NCBI GenBank assembly: GCA_946811695.1
Contig: OX328125.1
Coordinates: 104,673,876-104,737,875, forward strand
Reading direction: 5' to 3'
DNA from: Gonocerus acuteangulatus
Taxonomy: Eukaryota; Arthropoda; Insecta; Hemiptera; Coreidae
Length of the DNA: 64,000 bases
Part shown: positions 1 to 11,342 of the stretch, piece after piece
How the letters are laid out: each line of letters begins with the position of its first letter
Position numbering within the stretch: the stretch's first letter is position 1
Notes under the pieces: generated by a model
The model's database searches: none
Seen by the model: only the letters and a program-made list of their open reading frames with translations
Told to the model about the DNA's origin: nothing
Translations under genes and position numbers: made by a program

Positions 1-262
1 ATTCTCCCAGCCCCACCACCACTTCCTCTAATCTCCCTTCCCCATCCCAAAATATAGGAGTGAATATGTCTCTGAATTTGTGTGGAATAATGAAATAATA
101 GGTCTCCATTTTTTGACTACTCGACTTAACTTAGTCTCACCACACATTCCTCGATAATAAACTGTCAATGTTCTTGGAGGAAGTACTTCACAAAGCTTTG
201 TGAATTGGGAACCTCTGGTGGGGTCACCGATCTGGACCATTTTATTTCTGGTTATTCTAATA
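1..262. other. Unannotated flank
   Basis: Nothing recognisable. A short open frame on the minus strand (28-291) runs into the terminal repeat of the next element and looks like chance. Confidence 0.4.
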
Positions 263-1565
263 ATAATAATTAGAGCCCGGAAGTTAGGCAAAATGCCTTT
301 TTTTATCTGAGTGGATATATTGAAGAATCAGATAGAAATAAATATGTTTTCGTGCATTTAGGAAGTGTAGTGACAATTTTTATTTTGCCTTTTTTGCCTA
401 TTTTGGGTTCCGTTGCCTATTTTGCCTTTTTTGCTTGTTATGCAATTTTTTTCTGCGATTTAAACATTTCAAAAAGCACGTATTGAATTTCCGTTCATCG
501 AAGACAAAAAAGGTTGCTCAAATTAAAATTGCCGTCAGAAATATCTATTCGAAAGCTTATTTTCCCAACCCATGGATTTAACCTCCGTAAATAACAGGAC
601 CTTCCGTAGTAGAAGGAATGCAGAAGCATAATGAATAGGAGGAAAGAGAGAGGACGAGAGAAGTATGTCTCCTTCCTTACACACCTTTTGCTGTGACAAT
701 GCGTAATTACCTGGTATTCCGGATTTCGAAATCCGAAGATAATGCAGAAGAAGTTTTGCTATGATGAAAAACATTTTTTCTGAGAAGGTCTATAACAGTT
801 GATGCTTTGAAAAAGCATCTTGTTGTTGCTTGTAACAAGGGAAGTAATTCCCTTGAGAGTAAGTACACTAATTCTGTGATAAATCTATTTATATATATAA
901 AAATCACGTGTTTGACTGTTTGTCCGTTTGTTCCTTATACAAATCCACATATTTTGACCAAACTTGGAATACTGGTAGGTCTTGATCCGGGAAGTCTCGT
1001 AGGCTAAGTCTAAAACGTCTACCAGCTGTCTGTCTGTATGTTTGTTCCTTATACAAATCCACACCGTTTGACCGACTTTGACCAAACTTGGGACACAAGT
1101 AGATCTTAATCCGAGAAGTGTCGTAGGCTAAGTCAAAAATATCTACCAGCTGTCTGTCTGTATGATTGTTCCTAATACAAATCCACACCTTTTGACCGAA
1201 CGTGGCACACATGTAGGTCTTGATTCGGGGAGAGCCATAGGTTATGTTAAAATCGTTTACGACTCACAGTTCGGAGGTCACGGGTTCGAAAAAATGAACG
1301 GGGTTCCTAATTTATTTTTGATTTTATGGAAGCAGAAAGTAGGCATAGCATGGCACGCCGGGTAACAGCTAGTTGGTAATAAAGAAATTAATGAGTATTT
1401 AAAATACATATTTTCATCATTAATGAGTAAGGTTCCTCTTTGCATTCACTCCTAATAAATGCCTATTTTAATTACAGTACTGCCTATTTTCAGTATTTTA
1501 AGTGCCTTTTTGCCTGCCTATTTCACCCAAAAATAAATGCCTAACTTCCGGGCTCTAATAATAAT
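263..1565. mobile_element. Non-autonomous hAT-like element with 8-bp target duplication
   Basis: Seen: near-perfect terminal inverted repeats of about 19 bp, TAGAGCCCGGAAGTTAGGC at 271 and its complement ending at 1557, flanked by ATAATAAT at 263-270 and 1558-1565. The duplication lies in a TAA-rich site, so part of the match could be chance. Both subterminal regions (about 385-440 and 1455-1530) carry several direct GCCTATTTT / GCCTTTTT motifs, which may be transposase-binding sites. No transposase is present. A copy of repeat family C sits inside (about 870-1375), so the element has served as an insertion target. An 8-bp duplication with short TIRs is the hAT hallmark; the assignment is inference from structure. 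Confidence 0.7.
870..1375 (-). repeat. Interspersed repeat family C with three ~110-bp internal units
   Basis: Three diverged units of about 110-115 bp (near 905, 1025 and 1145), each reading on the plus strand TGTTCCTTATACAAATCC, then ACCAAACTTGG, then GTAGGTCTTGATCCG. On the minus strand the head is ACTAGCTGTTACCCGG (at 1373) and the tail is TA-rich (at 890). Similar ACTAGCTG-headed repeats with TA-rich tails are common in arthropod genomes. Other copies are at 7546-7863 and 17591-17878. No coding potential. Confidence 0.6.
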
Positions 1566-2129
1566 ATATGATATGTAATTGGAAATGTGAATTATGAAGT
1601 ACTTTATACATTTTGTAGTGTTTGTCTCATTGAGAAATGTGTCCAGTTCACACAGATATGTTTTGTTGGACTTCTTTTTTACATTACAGATAATAATATT
1701 ACTTTGTTTAGCCCACCCATTTTATATTTTGTTTTGGGGAGGCATCTGTTTCTACATATATTTATGCCCGGCTGTTTGCAAGTTTCTATAGTTTCCACGG
1801 TGAAAATAATTTTTGTTTCTTTGTTTTTGACTCCATCTTTGAAAAGCACAACGAGCCAAAATCGGGATTCATATCAGCATCCCTTACAAGGGCTTCCTGT
1901 ACGTTAATCATCCGCCCAATGCAAACTCTTCAGATAAATACTTATCAAATCGACAATATTTATTTGATACGAGGACAGGAGTGGAGGCGAGCCCACATAG
2001 CAATGTCGTGCTAATGGTATGCGCAGATAGGGAGTGTAAGTGCAAAAAATAAACACCTGCACTTCTGCGTTTCGGCTAGCTTAGGGCCTTGGATCACTCA
2101 CGTGCAGATATCACCGCATATTTTTAATA
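1566..2129. other. No feature recognised
   Basis: Moderately AT-rich sequence. Overlapping open frames of 65 and 106 codons at 1587-1907 are hydrophobic and AT-driven, with no recognisable motif. Confidence 0.4.
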
Positions 2130-2302
2130 CTTTTTTTTTTACGGCGTTTCGACAACTAGGCCATTAGCGCCGACATCCAGGATGCAGCGAGGAATTTTCC
2201 CAACGAGCCGTGGGATGAGAAATTCATGCCGCCGGTGGGAATCGAACCAACCATCTCCTGCTTATGAATCTAAGGCCCTAGCCACTAGACCACGGGAGAC
2301 TG
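2130..2302 (-). mobile_element. tRNA-derived SINE, family 1
   Basis: Minus-strand copy. The tRNA-like head (box A near 2290, box B variant near 2240) is followed by a body with two complementary AATTTTC/GAAAATT-type blocks, GTCGGCGCTAATG, GCCGT and an A tail (poly-T at 2131-2142 on the plus strand). It is diverged from the copies at 21950 and 35086. Confidence 0.8.
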
Positions 2303-3157
2303 CTAAACACTGATCCTCGGGAAATAAATAATAAATATTCCACTGACCAAAAAACTGTCAAGATACAATGCCAATTTTAAAATTATTACTAAAACAATTA
2401 AAAAGTCAATATACCAAAAATTCCACCCCGCAGGAGATGCGTAAACTGAGCATATTCCAGAGTAAGAGACTCAAGACAATAAAAAAAAAAAAAAAAACGT
2501 TTTGTTCTTTAATATTTGTTATAATATAACAAAACAATATATTGTTAAATTTATATATGTATAACCTTTTTTATAAAAGTTTTGTAATACATTTATTTGT
2601 TATAACAAGAGCAGTTGGCCCTAATTGTTAAGAAGTAAGATCTCCCACTAGTTTTTTCGGCGTTTCTTTCGAGAAAAAAAAATCCTGGCCAGAAAACGAT
2701 GATATCACCGATAAGAATGATTCTGGGGTTTCCTCCGAAATAACTCTCCTTTACTAAATTTCATGTGCAGATTCCAAAACTGTAATCTTTTTTTTTTTTT
2801 TTTTTTTTCTACCGCGTACAATTTTTTCACAATTAGTAGTTATACCTAAAATGTTTTTCTCTAGTTCTGTGCATATGGAACTGAAAAGAAGCCAGAAAAC
2901 GAGGAAATAATACTGTTCACGTTGTCTAAATGAATGTGCTTCACAAAAATTAACCATGTAACAGTTTAACAGACAGCAATAAATGCCTTATTTCAAGTCC
3001 AATCCCTACAAATTTAGCTTTAGGAAACATACCATAACTTGAAATTACTTCTAGTAATTAAAATAAATATTTTCTTATGTAAAATATTAATATTCGAGTA
3101 TACTTATACATATCTGCACGCACACAGATAATAATTCATAAACACATTATTTTATTT
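2303..3157. other. AT-rich spacer with poly-A/T runs
   Basis: Contains poly-A (2482-2498) and poly-T (2788-2808) tracts, possibly tails of decayed retroelements. No gene or element end recognised. Confidence 0.4.
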
Positions 3158-3334
3158 TTTTTAATTTTTTTTTTACGGCGCATCTACATCTAGGTCATTA
3201 GAGCCGACATCCAGGGTGCAGTGAGGAATTTTCCCAGCGAGCCCTGAGATGAGAAAATTCCTGCCGAACGTGGAATCGAACCCACCATCTCCCGCTTATG
3301 AATCCAAGGTGCTAACCACTAGACCACGGGAGAC
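3158..3334 (-). mobile_element. tRNA-derived SINE, family 1
   Basis: Minus-strand copy with the A tail at about 3158-3173 and the GGGAGAC-like tRNA start at 3326-3333. Same head, body and tail as the other family 1 copies. It abuts the 17-bp minisatellite that follows. Confidence 0.85.
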
Positions 3335-3353
3335 CCGTAAAATAATTCCAACA

Positions 3354-3810
3354 TAAGATCGATCCATATCGAAGATCGATCCATATCGTAGATCGATCCA
3401 TATCGTAGATAGATCCATATCGTAGATAGATCCATATCGTAGATCGATCCATATCGTAGATCGATCCATATCGAAGATCGATCCGTATCGTAGATCAATC
3501 CATATCGTAGATCGATCCATATCGTAGATCGATCCATAACAAAGATCGATCCATATCGAAGATCGATCCATATCGTAGATCGATCCATATCGTAGATCGA
3601 TCCATATCGTAGATTGATCCATAACAAAGATCGATCCATATCGAAGATCGATCCATATCGTAGATCGATCCATATAGGAGATCGATCCATATCGAAGATC
3701 GATCCATAACAAAGATCGATCCATATCGAAGATCGATCCATATCGAAGATAGATCCATATCGATGATCGATCCTTAAGGAAGATCGATCCATAACAAAGA
3801 TCGATCCATA
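3354..3810. repeat. 17-bp minisatellite, ~27 copies
   Basis: Unit GATCGATCCATATCGTA with variants (AAGATCG, AACAAAG). The period is not a multiple of 3, so the array reads open in all three minus-strand frames as the same degenerate 17-residue repeat. The long frames here (3296-3814) are a by-product of the array, not genes. Confidence 0.95.
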
Positions 3811-4385
3811 TCACAAATCGATTTTCTGAGAGTAGAAAATCGATCTTTTGAATGGATCTGAACTCGTCGATCTTTTTTATGGATCAATTCATCTTCGAGA
3901 ATTGCCCATCACTAGTCGGTACCCCATAAAATAGCGAATTCCATAAAGGAAATTCATCACTTATCTGTTAATAATTATGATTCTAGAATTCCCTAGTTTA
4001 TATTAAAGCTATCTACATTTAACGACTAGACGACCAGCTGAGCTGCAGGTGTACGCCCTTCCTTCAAGGATAACAGGTATTCTGGGAATCTAAATCTGCT
4101 ATTTGACATAATATCCGATAATTATAGCAGCCTAGGGCTGTAATTTAGGTCGGCAGAGTATGCTGCTCTCAGGAATGCTCTGGAGGTGTGAAGGAAGCGA
4201 GCGTTTTCCTGAATTCATCAATCGAAAACCTGCGCACTTTCCTTAAGAGGCAGTAATAAACAAGGCCAAATACCTTTCTGATAAAAGTTGATATCACATA
4301 AGGAAGAGTCTTAGTAAGAACAACATCAAATATTGGAGATTCAATTTCTACTTAATAATTTTTACTGAAGACTCAAATTCATTAT
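3811..4385. other. No feature recognised
   Basis: Starts with degenerate CGATC-rich sequence decaying out of the minisatellite (to about 3890). Nothing else recognised. Confidence 0.4.
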
Positions 4386-4575
4386 AAGGAGGCCCGGTGA
4401 CCGTGCGTGTTAAGGCGTGAGCACTTAACAATCCATGCCAAGGGTCCGATTCCCACTACGGGGTGGTGGCTTTTCTTTAGAAAAAAGAAATGGCATCAGC
4501 TCTATCCTGGCTAGAAAAGGGTAGTAACCTTTAGATAACCGGTCCTAAAATTCTTAGTTAATATTGGACGTTAAA
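4386..4575 (+). mobile_element. tRNA-derived SINE, family 2
   Basis: Head GGAGGCCCGGTGACCGTG, a long variable-arm-like segment and a slightly broken box B (GGGTCCGATTCCCAC), then a body with TCCTGGCTAGAAAAGGGT and the tail GGACGTTAAAATTTAAAT. The type II tRNA-like shape suggests a Leu/Ser-type ancestor; this is inference. Related to 11119-11330. Confidence 0.75.
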
Positions 4576-4724
4576 ATTTAAATATTAAATGCATTATAAT
4601 CGCCAATGTTGGCTGAACCATTATTATTAAAGTAAATGTAATCACCACACAATTGTTTTGATGAGATTTCACTTAACATTCACACAACAAAAAAAATTAA
4701 AAAAACAAAAAATTTTTTTTTCTA

Positions 4725-4858
4725 AATTTTAACGTCCATTATTATTAACTAAGACTTTTTGGACGGTTTATCTATAGTTTACCACCGTCTTCTGACCAGG
4801 ACCCTTGGCACGGAGTGTTGAGTGCTCTCGCCTTAACACTCAGGGCCACCGGACCTCC
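4725..4858 (-). mobile_element. tRNA-derived SINE, family 2 (minus, truncated)
   Basis: Reverse copy of family 2, with the tail end (TTTTAACGTCCA) at about 4726 and the tRNA-like head ending at GGACCTCC 4858. The middle of the body is partly deleted. With the plus copy at 4386 it makes a local inverted pair. Confidence 0.7.
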
Positions 4859-4964
4859 AAAAACAAAATCATACCAGAGTACCTAAACCTTATATGGAAA
4901 CTTTAAGAATTTCCACCCATATATGAAATCATAGTAAATTAATAAATTAAGCTCATATCATGAA

Positions 4965-5371
4965 CCCTTCCTTAACTCCAAACGTAACAAAAATTTCAAC
5001 ATATTAGTTTTAATGAAAGTAGAACACGCAGAAAATGTTTCAACTGAATCCCATGATTCTAAGTACCCAAACCCAAAACGGTATTCAAAAACTATTTTTC
5101 CAATTTTCTCGAAAACGGTGAAAGCTATCGCCTTGGAAATGGTTTCATTCGTTTTCCTAGCCCAAGAAGCCCATAAAACGAGTACTTACAACCTTATGAA
5201 CTCAAAAACGTAAGCGTTACGATTTTTTTGCGCGAATTTCGCCCCAAACGCCATCTTCCAGTGGGCGGATTCTGCTGGTTAATGAACTTAACCTTTCAAA
5301 TTGGAAGACGGATTTTTGTACCAAATTTCATCACAATCGGACCATTAGGGAAGCCAGAAATGAGCGAACAG

Positions 5372-5410
<39 letters not shown>

Positions 5411-5540
5411 AATTTGAACCACCGTTATTTTCGGTCTCTAGGGGTTCTGAAACGCGAAATTTTCTAGTCGGCACTTCCGGATTGTTTCATTGTATCGACC
5501 TTATAAGCGCGGTTCCTCCCTATGGGAGGAACCGCGCTAA
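4965..5540 (+). mobile_element. Helentron-like family A, 5'-truncated
   Basis: 3' part of family A: AACTCCAAACGTAAC at 4974, GGCGGATTCTGCTGGTTAA near 5264, the CCAAATTTCATCA module (5319), GAACAGACA plus (TA)n (5367-5407), then the end hairpin GGTTCCTCCC/GGGAGGAACC (5511-5534) and GCGCTAA ending at 5540. The AAAGTCCG 5' terminus is missing. Confidence 0.85.
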
Positions 5541-6384
5541 AAAAGAAAAGAAATTAATGTAACTAATTAGTAAGAAAGTTCATAAGTCATTAATGAATAA
5601 TAAAATACATTCTCAACAATAAGAAAGTATTCAAAAATAAGAAAATGCACAATAATAACACTAAAGAATTTTTTTTAATGAATATTAATTCATTACAAAG
5701 TATGATAACATATTCAATATCAATAGAAAAGTAATTAAAAGTACATCAAAAAATAAATTGACATGAAATAACAAAAAAAAAATAAGAATAAATAAAAATA
5801 AAAAAAAATTAAGAAAGTAATCAAAACCAAATATTAATAATACGAAAGTACTTGTAATATGTGGATATACATTTTGACAAAAAAAAAAAAAATAAATACA
5901 CATTTTTTTACAAAAGAAAGTAACAACAAATGAAAAAGCCCTTCCAAAACAAAAAAAAAAAAATAAAATAACTAAAATTAGCCATTACGAAGTAATTAAA
6001 AAAATATATATGAAAGTGCATGTCTAACAAACGAAAATAAATGTATATAAAAGAAATTAAAAAGTAGAAAATACGATCATTTCATAAATAATTAAAAAAT
6101 AAGAATATAAATAAATAACATGCCATATAAAAATCGTCATCGTGTTTATTGGAAAACATTGGATATTCTATTAAAGAAAATTAATATTTCAAGTAAAAAC
6201 ATTCAAACCAGTGCTCTGGGAAATAATATGAAGAATAAATCCCATGGTCTTATCTTCAAATAGGAACGCAAATCTGATTGTATGTAATAATAATTTTAAA
6301 AAGAAAATAGTAAAACTCATGTTTACTTAATTCTAAATTCCAAAAAAAGTTAATTGTACGTAAATTTTTAGAAATTCTGTTTTC
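5541..6384. other. Very AT-rich low-complexity spacer
   Basis: Long A-rich stretches with GTACnT and AAAGTA recurrences. No coding sequence or element boundary. Confidence 0.5.
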
Positions 6385-7198
6385 TCATAAAACGCTTTGA
6401 TAAAGAGTTTCTCTAGTAAAACAACACTATTACATTGAACTAGGTTGTTGGTCTATCCTTATAAAACGCTTGGATAAAGAGTTTCTCTAGTAAATCAACA
6501 CTATTACATTGAACTAGGTTGTTGGTCTATCCTCATAAAACGCTTGGATAAAGAGTTTCTCTAGTAAAACAACACTATTACATTGAACTAGGTTGTTGGT
6601 CTATCCTCATAAAACGCTTGGATAAAGAGTTTCTCTAGTAAAACAACACTATTACATTGAACTAGGTTGTTGGTCTATCCTCATAAAACGCTTGGATAAA
6701 GAGTTTCTCTAGTAAAACAACACTATTACATTGAACTAGGTTGTTGGTCTATCCTCATAAAACGCTTGGATAAAGAGTTTCTCTAGTAAAACAACACTAT
6801 TACATTGAACTAGGTTCTTGGTCTATCCTCATAAAACGCTTGGATAAAGAGTTTCTCTAGTAAAACAACACTATTACATTGAACTATTTCGTTGGCCTAT
6901 CCTCATAAAACGCTTGGATAAAGAGTTTCTCTAGTAAAACAACACTATTACATTGAACTAGGTTGTTGGTCTATCCTCATAAAACGCTTGGATAAAGAGT
7001 TTCTCTAGTAAAACAACACTATTACATTGAACTACGTCGTTGGCCTATCCTCATAAAACGCTTGGATAAAGAGTTTCTCTAGTAAAACAACACTATTACA
7101 TTGAACTGGGTTGTTGGTCTATCCTCATAAAACGCTTGGATAAAGAGTTTCTCTAGTAAAACAACTCTATTACATTGAACTAGGTAGTTGGTCTACTT
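6385..7198. repeat. 74-bp minisatellite, 11 copies
   Basis: Eleven near-identical units start every 74 bp from 6385 (TCATAAAACGCTTGGATAAA ... GGTTGTTGGTCTATCC). Most units differ at 0-3 positions; those near 6829 and 6977 share a TTTCGTTGG/TACGTCGTTGG variant. Such homogeneity implies recent amplification. No open frame. Confidence 0.97.
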
Positions 7199-7217
7199 CG
7201 CTTCAGCGAAGTAGGCC
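7190..7217. other. Perfect hairpin closing the 74-bp array
   Basis: CTACTTCGCT (7193-7202) pairs exactly with AGCGAAGTAG (7205-7214) across a 2-nt loop, with GG/CC extending the stem. It occurs exactly where the array ends. Confidence 0.85.
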
Positions 7218-7545
7218 ATAGAACAGGTGATCCATGCGAATCACAAGACACTGAATGCGATTGTCGGTAAAATGTACATTTGGCTTCATCCCAACAAGAC
7301 ATTGCTCAAGAAAACCTTAACACCAAAACACCACAGGAATTCTAGCACAAATCAACAATCGAATGTACTTAGTTTTTTTCCATCTTATGTTAACCTTTAA
7401 GTAGGGAGGTGGGGTATTCTCACCACCCCATGACTTAATTTACTCTATGTTTTCAATTTATAAATTTGCAATACTTTTCATATAACATATTTAAACATTT
7501 TTATAAATAACTAGACCAAATAAGTAATATTAGAATTTAATAACC
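7218..7545. other. No feature recognised
   Basis: Unique-looking AT-rich sequence. No gene, repeat end or structured element recognised. Confidence 0.4.
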
Positions 7546-7863
7546 CAAATCTGTAATTGTTCGGGTTCACAGTTCGAATCCGAGAGCTGAGACCTCCGAA
7601 CTAGACAAGAACCGAGTCCTAGACAATCTTAACATAGTGACACTCCCCGTATCAGGACCACCGTATGTGACCAGTTCGGTCAAAACCGGTAAGGTACAAA
7701 TCCTTACCGTTTATTTGTAAAAGGAACAAACACAAAGACATACAGCTGGTAGACGTTTTAGACTCAGCCTACGAGACTTCCCGTATCAAGATCTACCTGT
7801 GTGCCAAGTTTGGTCAAAATCGGTCGAGTGGTGTGTATTTTTATAAGGAACAAACATATGGAA
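7546..7863 (+). repeat. Interspersed repeat family C
   Basis: Contains GGTAGACGTTTTAGAC, CCTACGAGACTTCCCG and GTGCCAAGTTTGGTCAAAAT, ending in AAGGAACAAACATA at 7863, where a diverged family A fragment starts. About two internal units. Confidence 0.6.
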
Positions 7864-8227
7864 GGAGGGAGGAACCGCACTAAAGCGTATTTAAACAACT
7901 ATTTGCCACGTTTCACAAAAACGGTTAAAGCTATCGCCTTAAAAATGTTTTAATCGTTTTCCTAGGCCGAGAAGCCTATGAAACGAGTACTTGCAAGCAT
8001 ATAAAGTAAGCGCAACGAATATTTTCGTGTGAATTTCGCTTCAAAAACGATTTTCCTGTGGGCGGATTCTGCTGGTTAACTATCTTGGCCTTTCAAATTA
8101 GACGAAAGATTTATATACCAAATTTCATCAAAATCGGCACTTTTTTAGCCGACACTTCCGGATTGCTTCATGAGGTCAGCCCTACAAGAGGTGTCCCTCC
8201 CTATGGAGAGAGAGAGGAACCGCGATA
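7864..8227 (+). mobile_element. Diverged family A fragment
   Basis: A GGAGGGAGGAACCGCACTAA remnant at 7863-7883 looks like a family A 3' end. It is followed by an old 3' portion: AACGGTTAAAGCTATCGCC, GGCGGATTCTGCTGGTTAA, CCAAATTTCATCAAAATCGG, a degenerate hairpin and ACCGCGATAA at the end. Confidence 0.6.
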
Positions 8228-8750
8228 AAACCCAAACAGATAATATGATAAATATTTAAAGTAAGATGATACTAGAAATGACGCTAATTATAATGAATAT
8301 TATATTTTAAGTTTATTTAGATAAAACAAGTAATTTAAAGATGTTGATGCATGATTTTTACGTACACTTCCTTTTATGGAAATGTTCTATTATTTCTTAT
8401 GAAATAAATGTCCTTCATGAATTGTAATAAACTCCAGAAAATGTAGGTTAATAAAATCTCATTTGTTATCCAAGTTACCTCCTGTTATTTCCAATATATT
8501 GTGGTATGATTATTTTGTAATAATTGTCAAGGAAACCGACTTTAAAATAGATACCATTAAAATATATATCCGATGCTGGGAAATGTTTAGAACCAATTTC
8601 AATAAATTTATGATTATGTTCATTTGGAATTATATTCATTGACCTTTCGGCCACACAAGAAAACTTGTTGTGCTGTTTTTGGTCATTATTTGTTTTAATA
8701 TAAACTCTTTCTATTATCAGCTTTCCTAATGACACAAAGAAAAGGGTAAA
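8228..8750. other. No feature recognised
   Basis: AT-rich. The 86-codon minus-strand frame at 8475-8735 has no recognisable motif. Confidence 0.4.
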
Positions 8751-9477
8751 AATGAAGTTTCACGCCCTCAAAACCGATTTCATTCAAATTTTGTACAATA
8801 ATGTATTTTGATGCACTAAAAACGAATACGTTAAAAAAAACCTTCGCATTTAACTAGGAAAGAAGTTATAAAGCACTAAAGTTAATAGAATTATATTAAT
8901 TTTAACGAGTTCGATTGAATGGGGTTTTGTTATTTTCTTGAGCGAGCGGAAACGCATAGCACGTATGCCCTTAAGCGACAGGTGACGACGGGTGAGGATG
9001 CCCTTAAAATTAACAATATTTTTGAATAAATGGTTTCTGAACATTTCAAATGAGAGTTCTCTGTTTCCCAATGTTGCATATCTGCGCATGCGCGTGTTTA
9101 CAAATACGCCGTTGACGCCTAGTTTTATAACCTTCCTAACAGTGAACTTTAGTGCTTAATATTATATTCTATTAGAATTCTATTAACTTTAGCGAGTTGG
9201 TTTGACTGGGGTTTTGTTATCTTCTTGAGCGAGCGTAGCGAGCGGAAACGCATAGCATGTATGCCTTAAAGTCGTCATTTATGCCTTAAAGTTGTCACAA
9301 ATTTAGTTGTTAACATTAGCTCTCATAACCCGCATAACAGTGAACTTTAGTGCTTAATAACTTGTTTCCTAGTTAGATGCGAAGGTTTTTTTTTTAACGT
9401 ATTCGTTTTTAGTGCATCAAAATACGTTATTGTACAAAATTTGAAAGAAATCGGTTTTGAAGGCGTGAAACTTCATT
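8751..9477. mobile_element. Foldback element with ~130-150 bp inverted arms
   Basis: Arms 8751-8885 and about 9335-9477 are inverted repeats (AATGAAGTTTCACGCC at the outer edge). They include CAAATTTTGTACAATAA and a GTGCAT(C/T)AAAA...CGTATTCG segment. Between them a block of about 200 bp (GGGGTTTTGTTAT, GAGCGAGCGGAAACGCATAG) is present twice in direct order. The arm sequence recurs in the core of the palindrome at 59312-60420, so this is a dispersed family. No coding region. Confidence 0.75.
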
Positions 9478-9667
9478 GTTTCCAAGAAAAGCAATAAAAT
9501 AATCAGTTCCTGTGAGTTGTTTTTTTTTTCTTAGCTTTCTAAATCACAACAAAGATACGACATACATACACACTCACTAAGATGGTGCATTTTGACGTGG
9601 ACTTTTGTTCTTCTCAGCTGTATTTATGCACGGTCTGGATTGTCAAGCCTTCAATATACTTGGAGTA
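9478..9667. other. Spacer
   Basis: Short unique segment between two foldback elements; nothing recognised. Confidence 0.4.
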
Positions 9668-10530
9668 GACCGAGAGCCAGCAACGCACTTTTCATGAAGT
9701 GTCTTATGCACCCTGAAATTTTGCTATAATGTACCTCTTGGGTAGATAAGAAGGTACTGCGCATAGGGGAAAGGTGCAAAACAATATTGCCTAAAAGTAG
9801 AGTTTTATTCAGAAGCCAACTATTATGAATGAAAAAAATGGCAAATTAAGGCCATTTTCAAATTAATAATAACTAAGACAGGCACTTTTAAGGGGGTTAA
9901 AATGATAATAATAATAAAAAAACTAAGTATCTAGTTTTTATTTTTAATAATTAATGAAGTGCTTTATTCGCACTGCGATTTAAACAGCGTCTTCAATAAT
10001 CATATTTGAAAATAATTGCAAAAGGGCAGACACTTTTGTGGGGTATAATTATCAGGAAACATGAAAATAAATGTTGCTTATGATAGACTGGAATACACTG
10101 CGCGTAAGCGTAAGAGTGTATGACACGACTGCGGTGTTGGTGGTTTTCTGTGCTCTTGGTCCTTGCTCACATGATCTTGTACAGCTGTTCCGGTTTAAAT
10201 GGCAGCGCGAATAAAACTCTCATTTTATATTAGAATAAAAACAATTTATTATTATTTTTTTTTACGTGTTATACCCCTTAAAACTGTCTGCCATATTTAT
10301 TATTCATTGTAAAATTGTCTTAATTTTACATTAAAGATAGTTGGCTTCTGATTAAAACTCTATTTTTGGGAAATATTTTTTTGCACCTTTCCCCTATGCG
10401 CAGTACCTGGTGTTCCAAGGTATGTCCAGGAAACACATATTTACCTTCTTATCTACCCAAGAGGTACATTATAGAAAAATTTCAAGAAGCATAAAACACT
10501 TCATGAAAAGTGCGTTTATGGCTCTCGGAC
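9668..10530. mobile_element. Foldback MITE GACCGAGAGCC, copy 1
   Basis: Inverted arms start GACCGAGAGCCAGCAACGC at 9668 and end with the complement (GGCTCTCGGAC) at 10530, each about 250-290 bp. Arms share CGCACTTTTCATGAAGTG, TGCGCATAGGGGAAAGGTGC and a GTAGAGTTTTATTCAGAAGC-type block. Left flank TA, right flank TT (TA in copy 2). No transposase, so it depends on a partner supplied in trans. Confidence 0.85.
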
Positions 10531-11118
10531 TTGAGTATTTGAACTAATTTTAATGTACTAACAAAAATATTCACCTGTGACCTATGCTTATATCCGTGAA
10601 AAAAACATTTCCTGAAGAAAGAACATACCGATTTACCCCCTTAATGTATTAAAGTCACCCATTAATATATTAGTGAACCAGCCTAAAAGCGTAAAATATT
10701 CAGAATTTGAAGTGCTTTAATGACAGAGCAAAGGCTTGAAACCCCACAATCAGGAAAATTGATTGACATTCAAGAATTAATTGGCGAGGAGAAAAATTGC
10801 AACGATTTCAGCTGACTAGCAATTACCCTGAGAAAATGACATAAATTTGCAGCAAAAAAAAATACTAATGCTCCTGTAACATTTACACCTAATCGAATCA
10901 TACTTATTAAGCTACATTCCTTCAATGTGATATTTCCTTTTAAATTCTTTCGCATATCAATAAGAACGACAATGGCTGTGGGTTTAATCCCTGTACTTTG
11001 TTGTTAATATTTTAAAAATTTCGGTTTATATTTGCGTTGCTCGGACGATAAAAGAACAGCTGTTACCGTACTGTATCTATTTCATAGTATTATTTTTAAT
11101 TGAGGTTAATTTAAACTA
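10531..11118. other. No feature recognised
   Basis: AT-rich unique sequence. The 61-codon minus-strand frame at 10770-10955 has no motif. Confidence 0.4.
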
Positions 11119-11330
11119 GGAGACCCGGTAGCCGTGAGGGTTAAGGCGTGAGCTCTTAACACTCCGTGCCAAAGGTCGTGGGTTCGATTCCCACTAGGGG
11201 TGGTGGCTTTTCTTTCGAAAAAAGAAAAGGCATCACACCTATCCTGGCTAGAAAAGGGTGGTAACCTGTAGATAACCCGTCCTAAAATTCTTAGTTAATA
11301 ATAAATGGACGTTAAAATTTAAATAAATAA
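11119..11330 (+). mobile_element. tRNA-derived SINE, family 2 (best copy)
   Basis: Head GGAGACCCGGTAGCCGTG, D-arm-like GGTTAAGGCG, an extra-arm-like segment and a perfect box B GGTTCGATTCC (11192-11202). Body GGCTTTTCTTTCGAAAA, TATCCTGGCTAGAAAAGGGT, AACCTGTAGATAACCCG; tail GGACGTTAAAATTTAAATAA ending in a short (AAAT)n. Confidence 0.85.
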
Positions 11331-11342
11331 ATAATTTAAACT

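Noticed and set aside
3296..3814. Long overlapping minus-strand ORFs (172, 157, 87 codons)
   Set aside because: They are the 17-bp minisatellite read in three frames; equal openness in all frames argues against coding.
5377..5407. Open frames rich in YIYIYI
   Set aside because: These are translations of TA microsatellites, seen wherever (TA)n occurs.
6385..7198. CRISPR array
   Set aside because: The 74-bp units are contiguous tandem repeats without unique spacers, in a eukaryotic genome.
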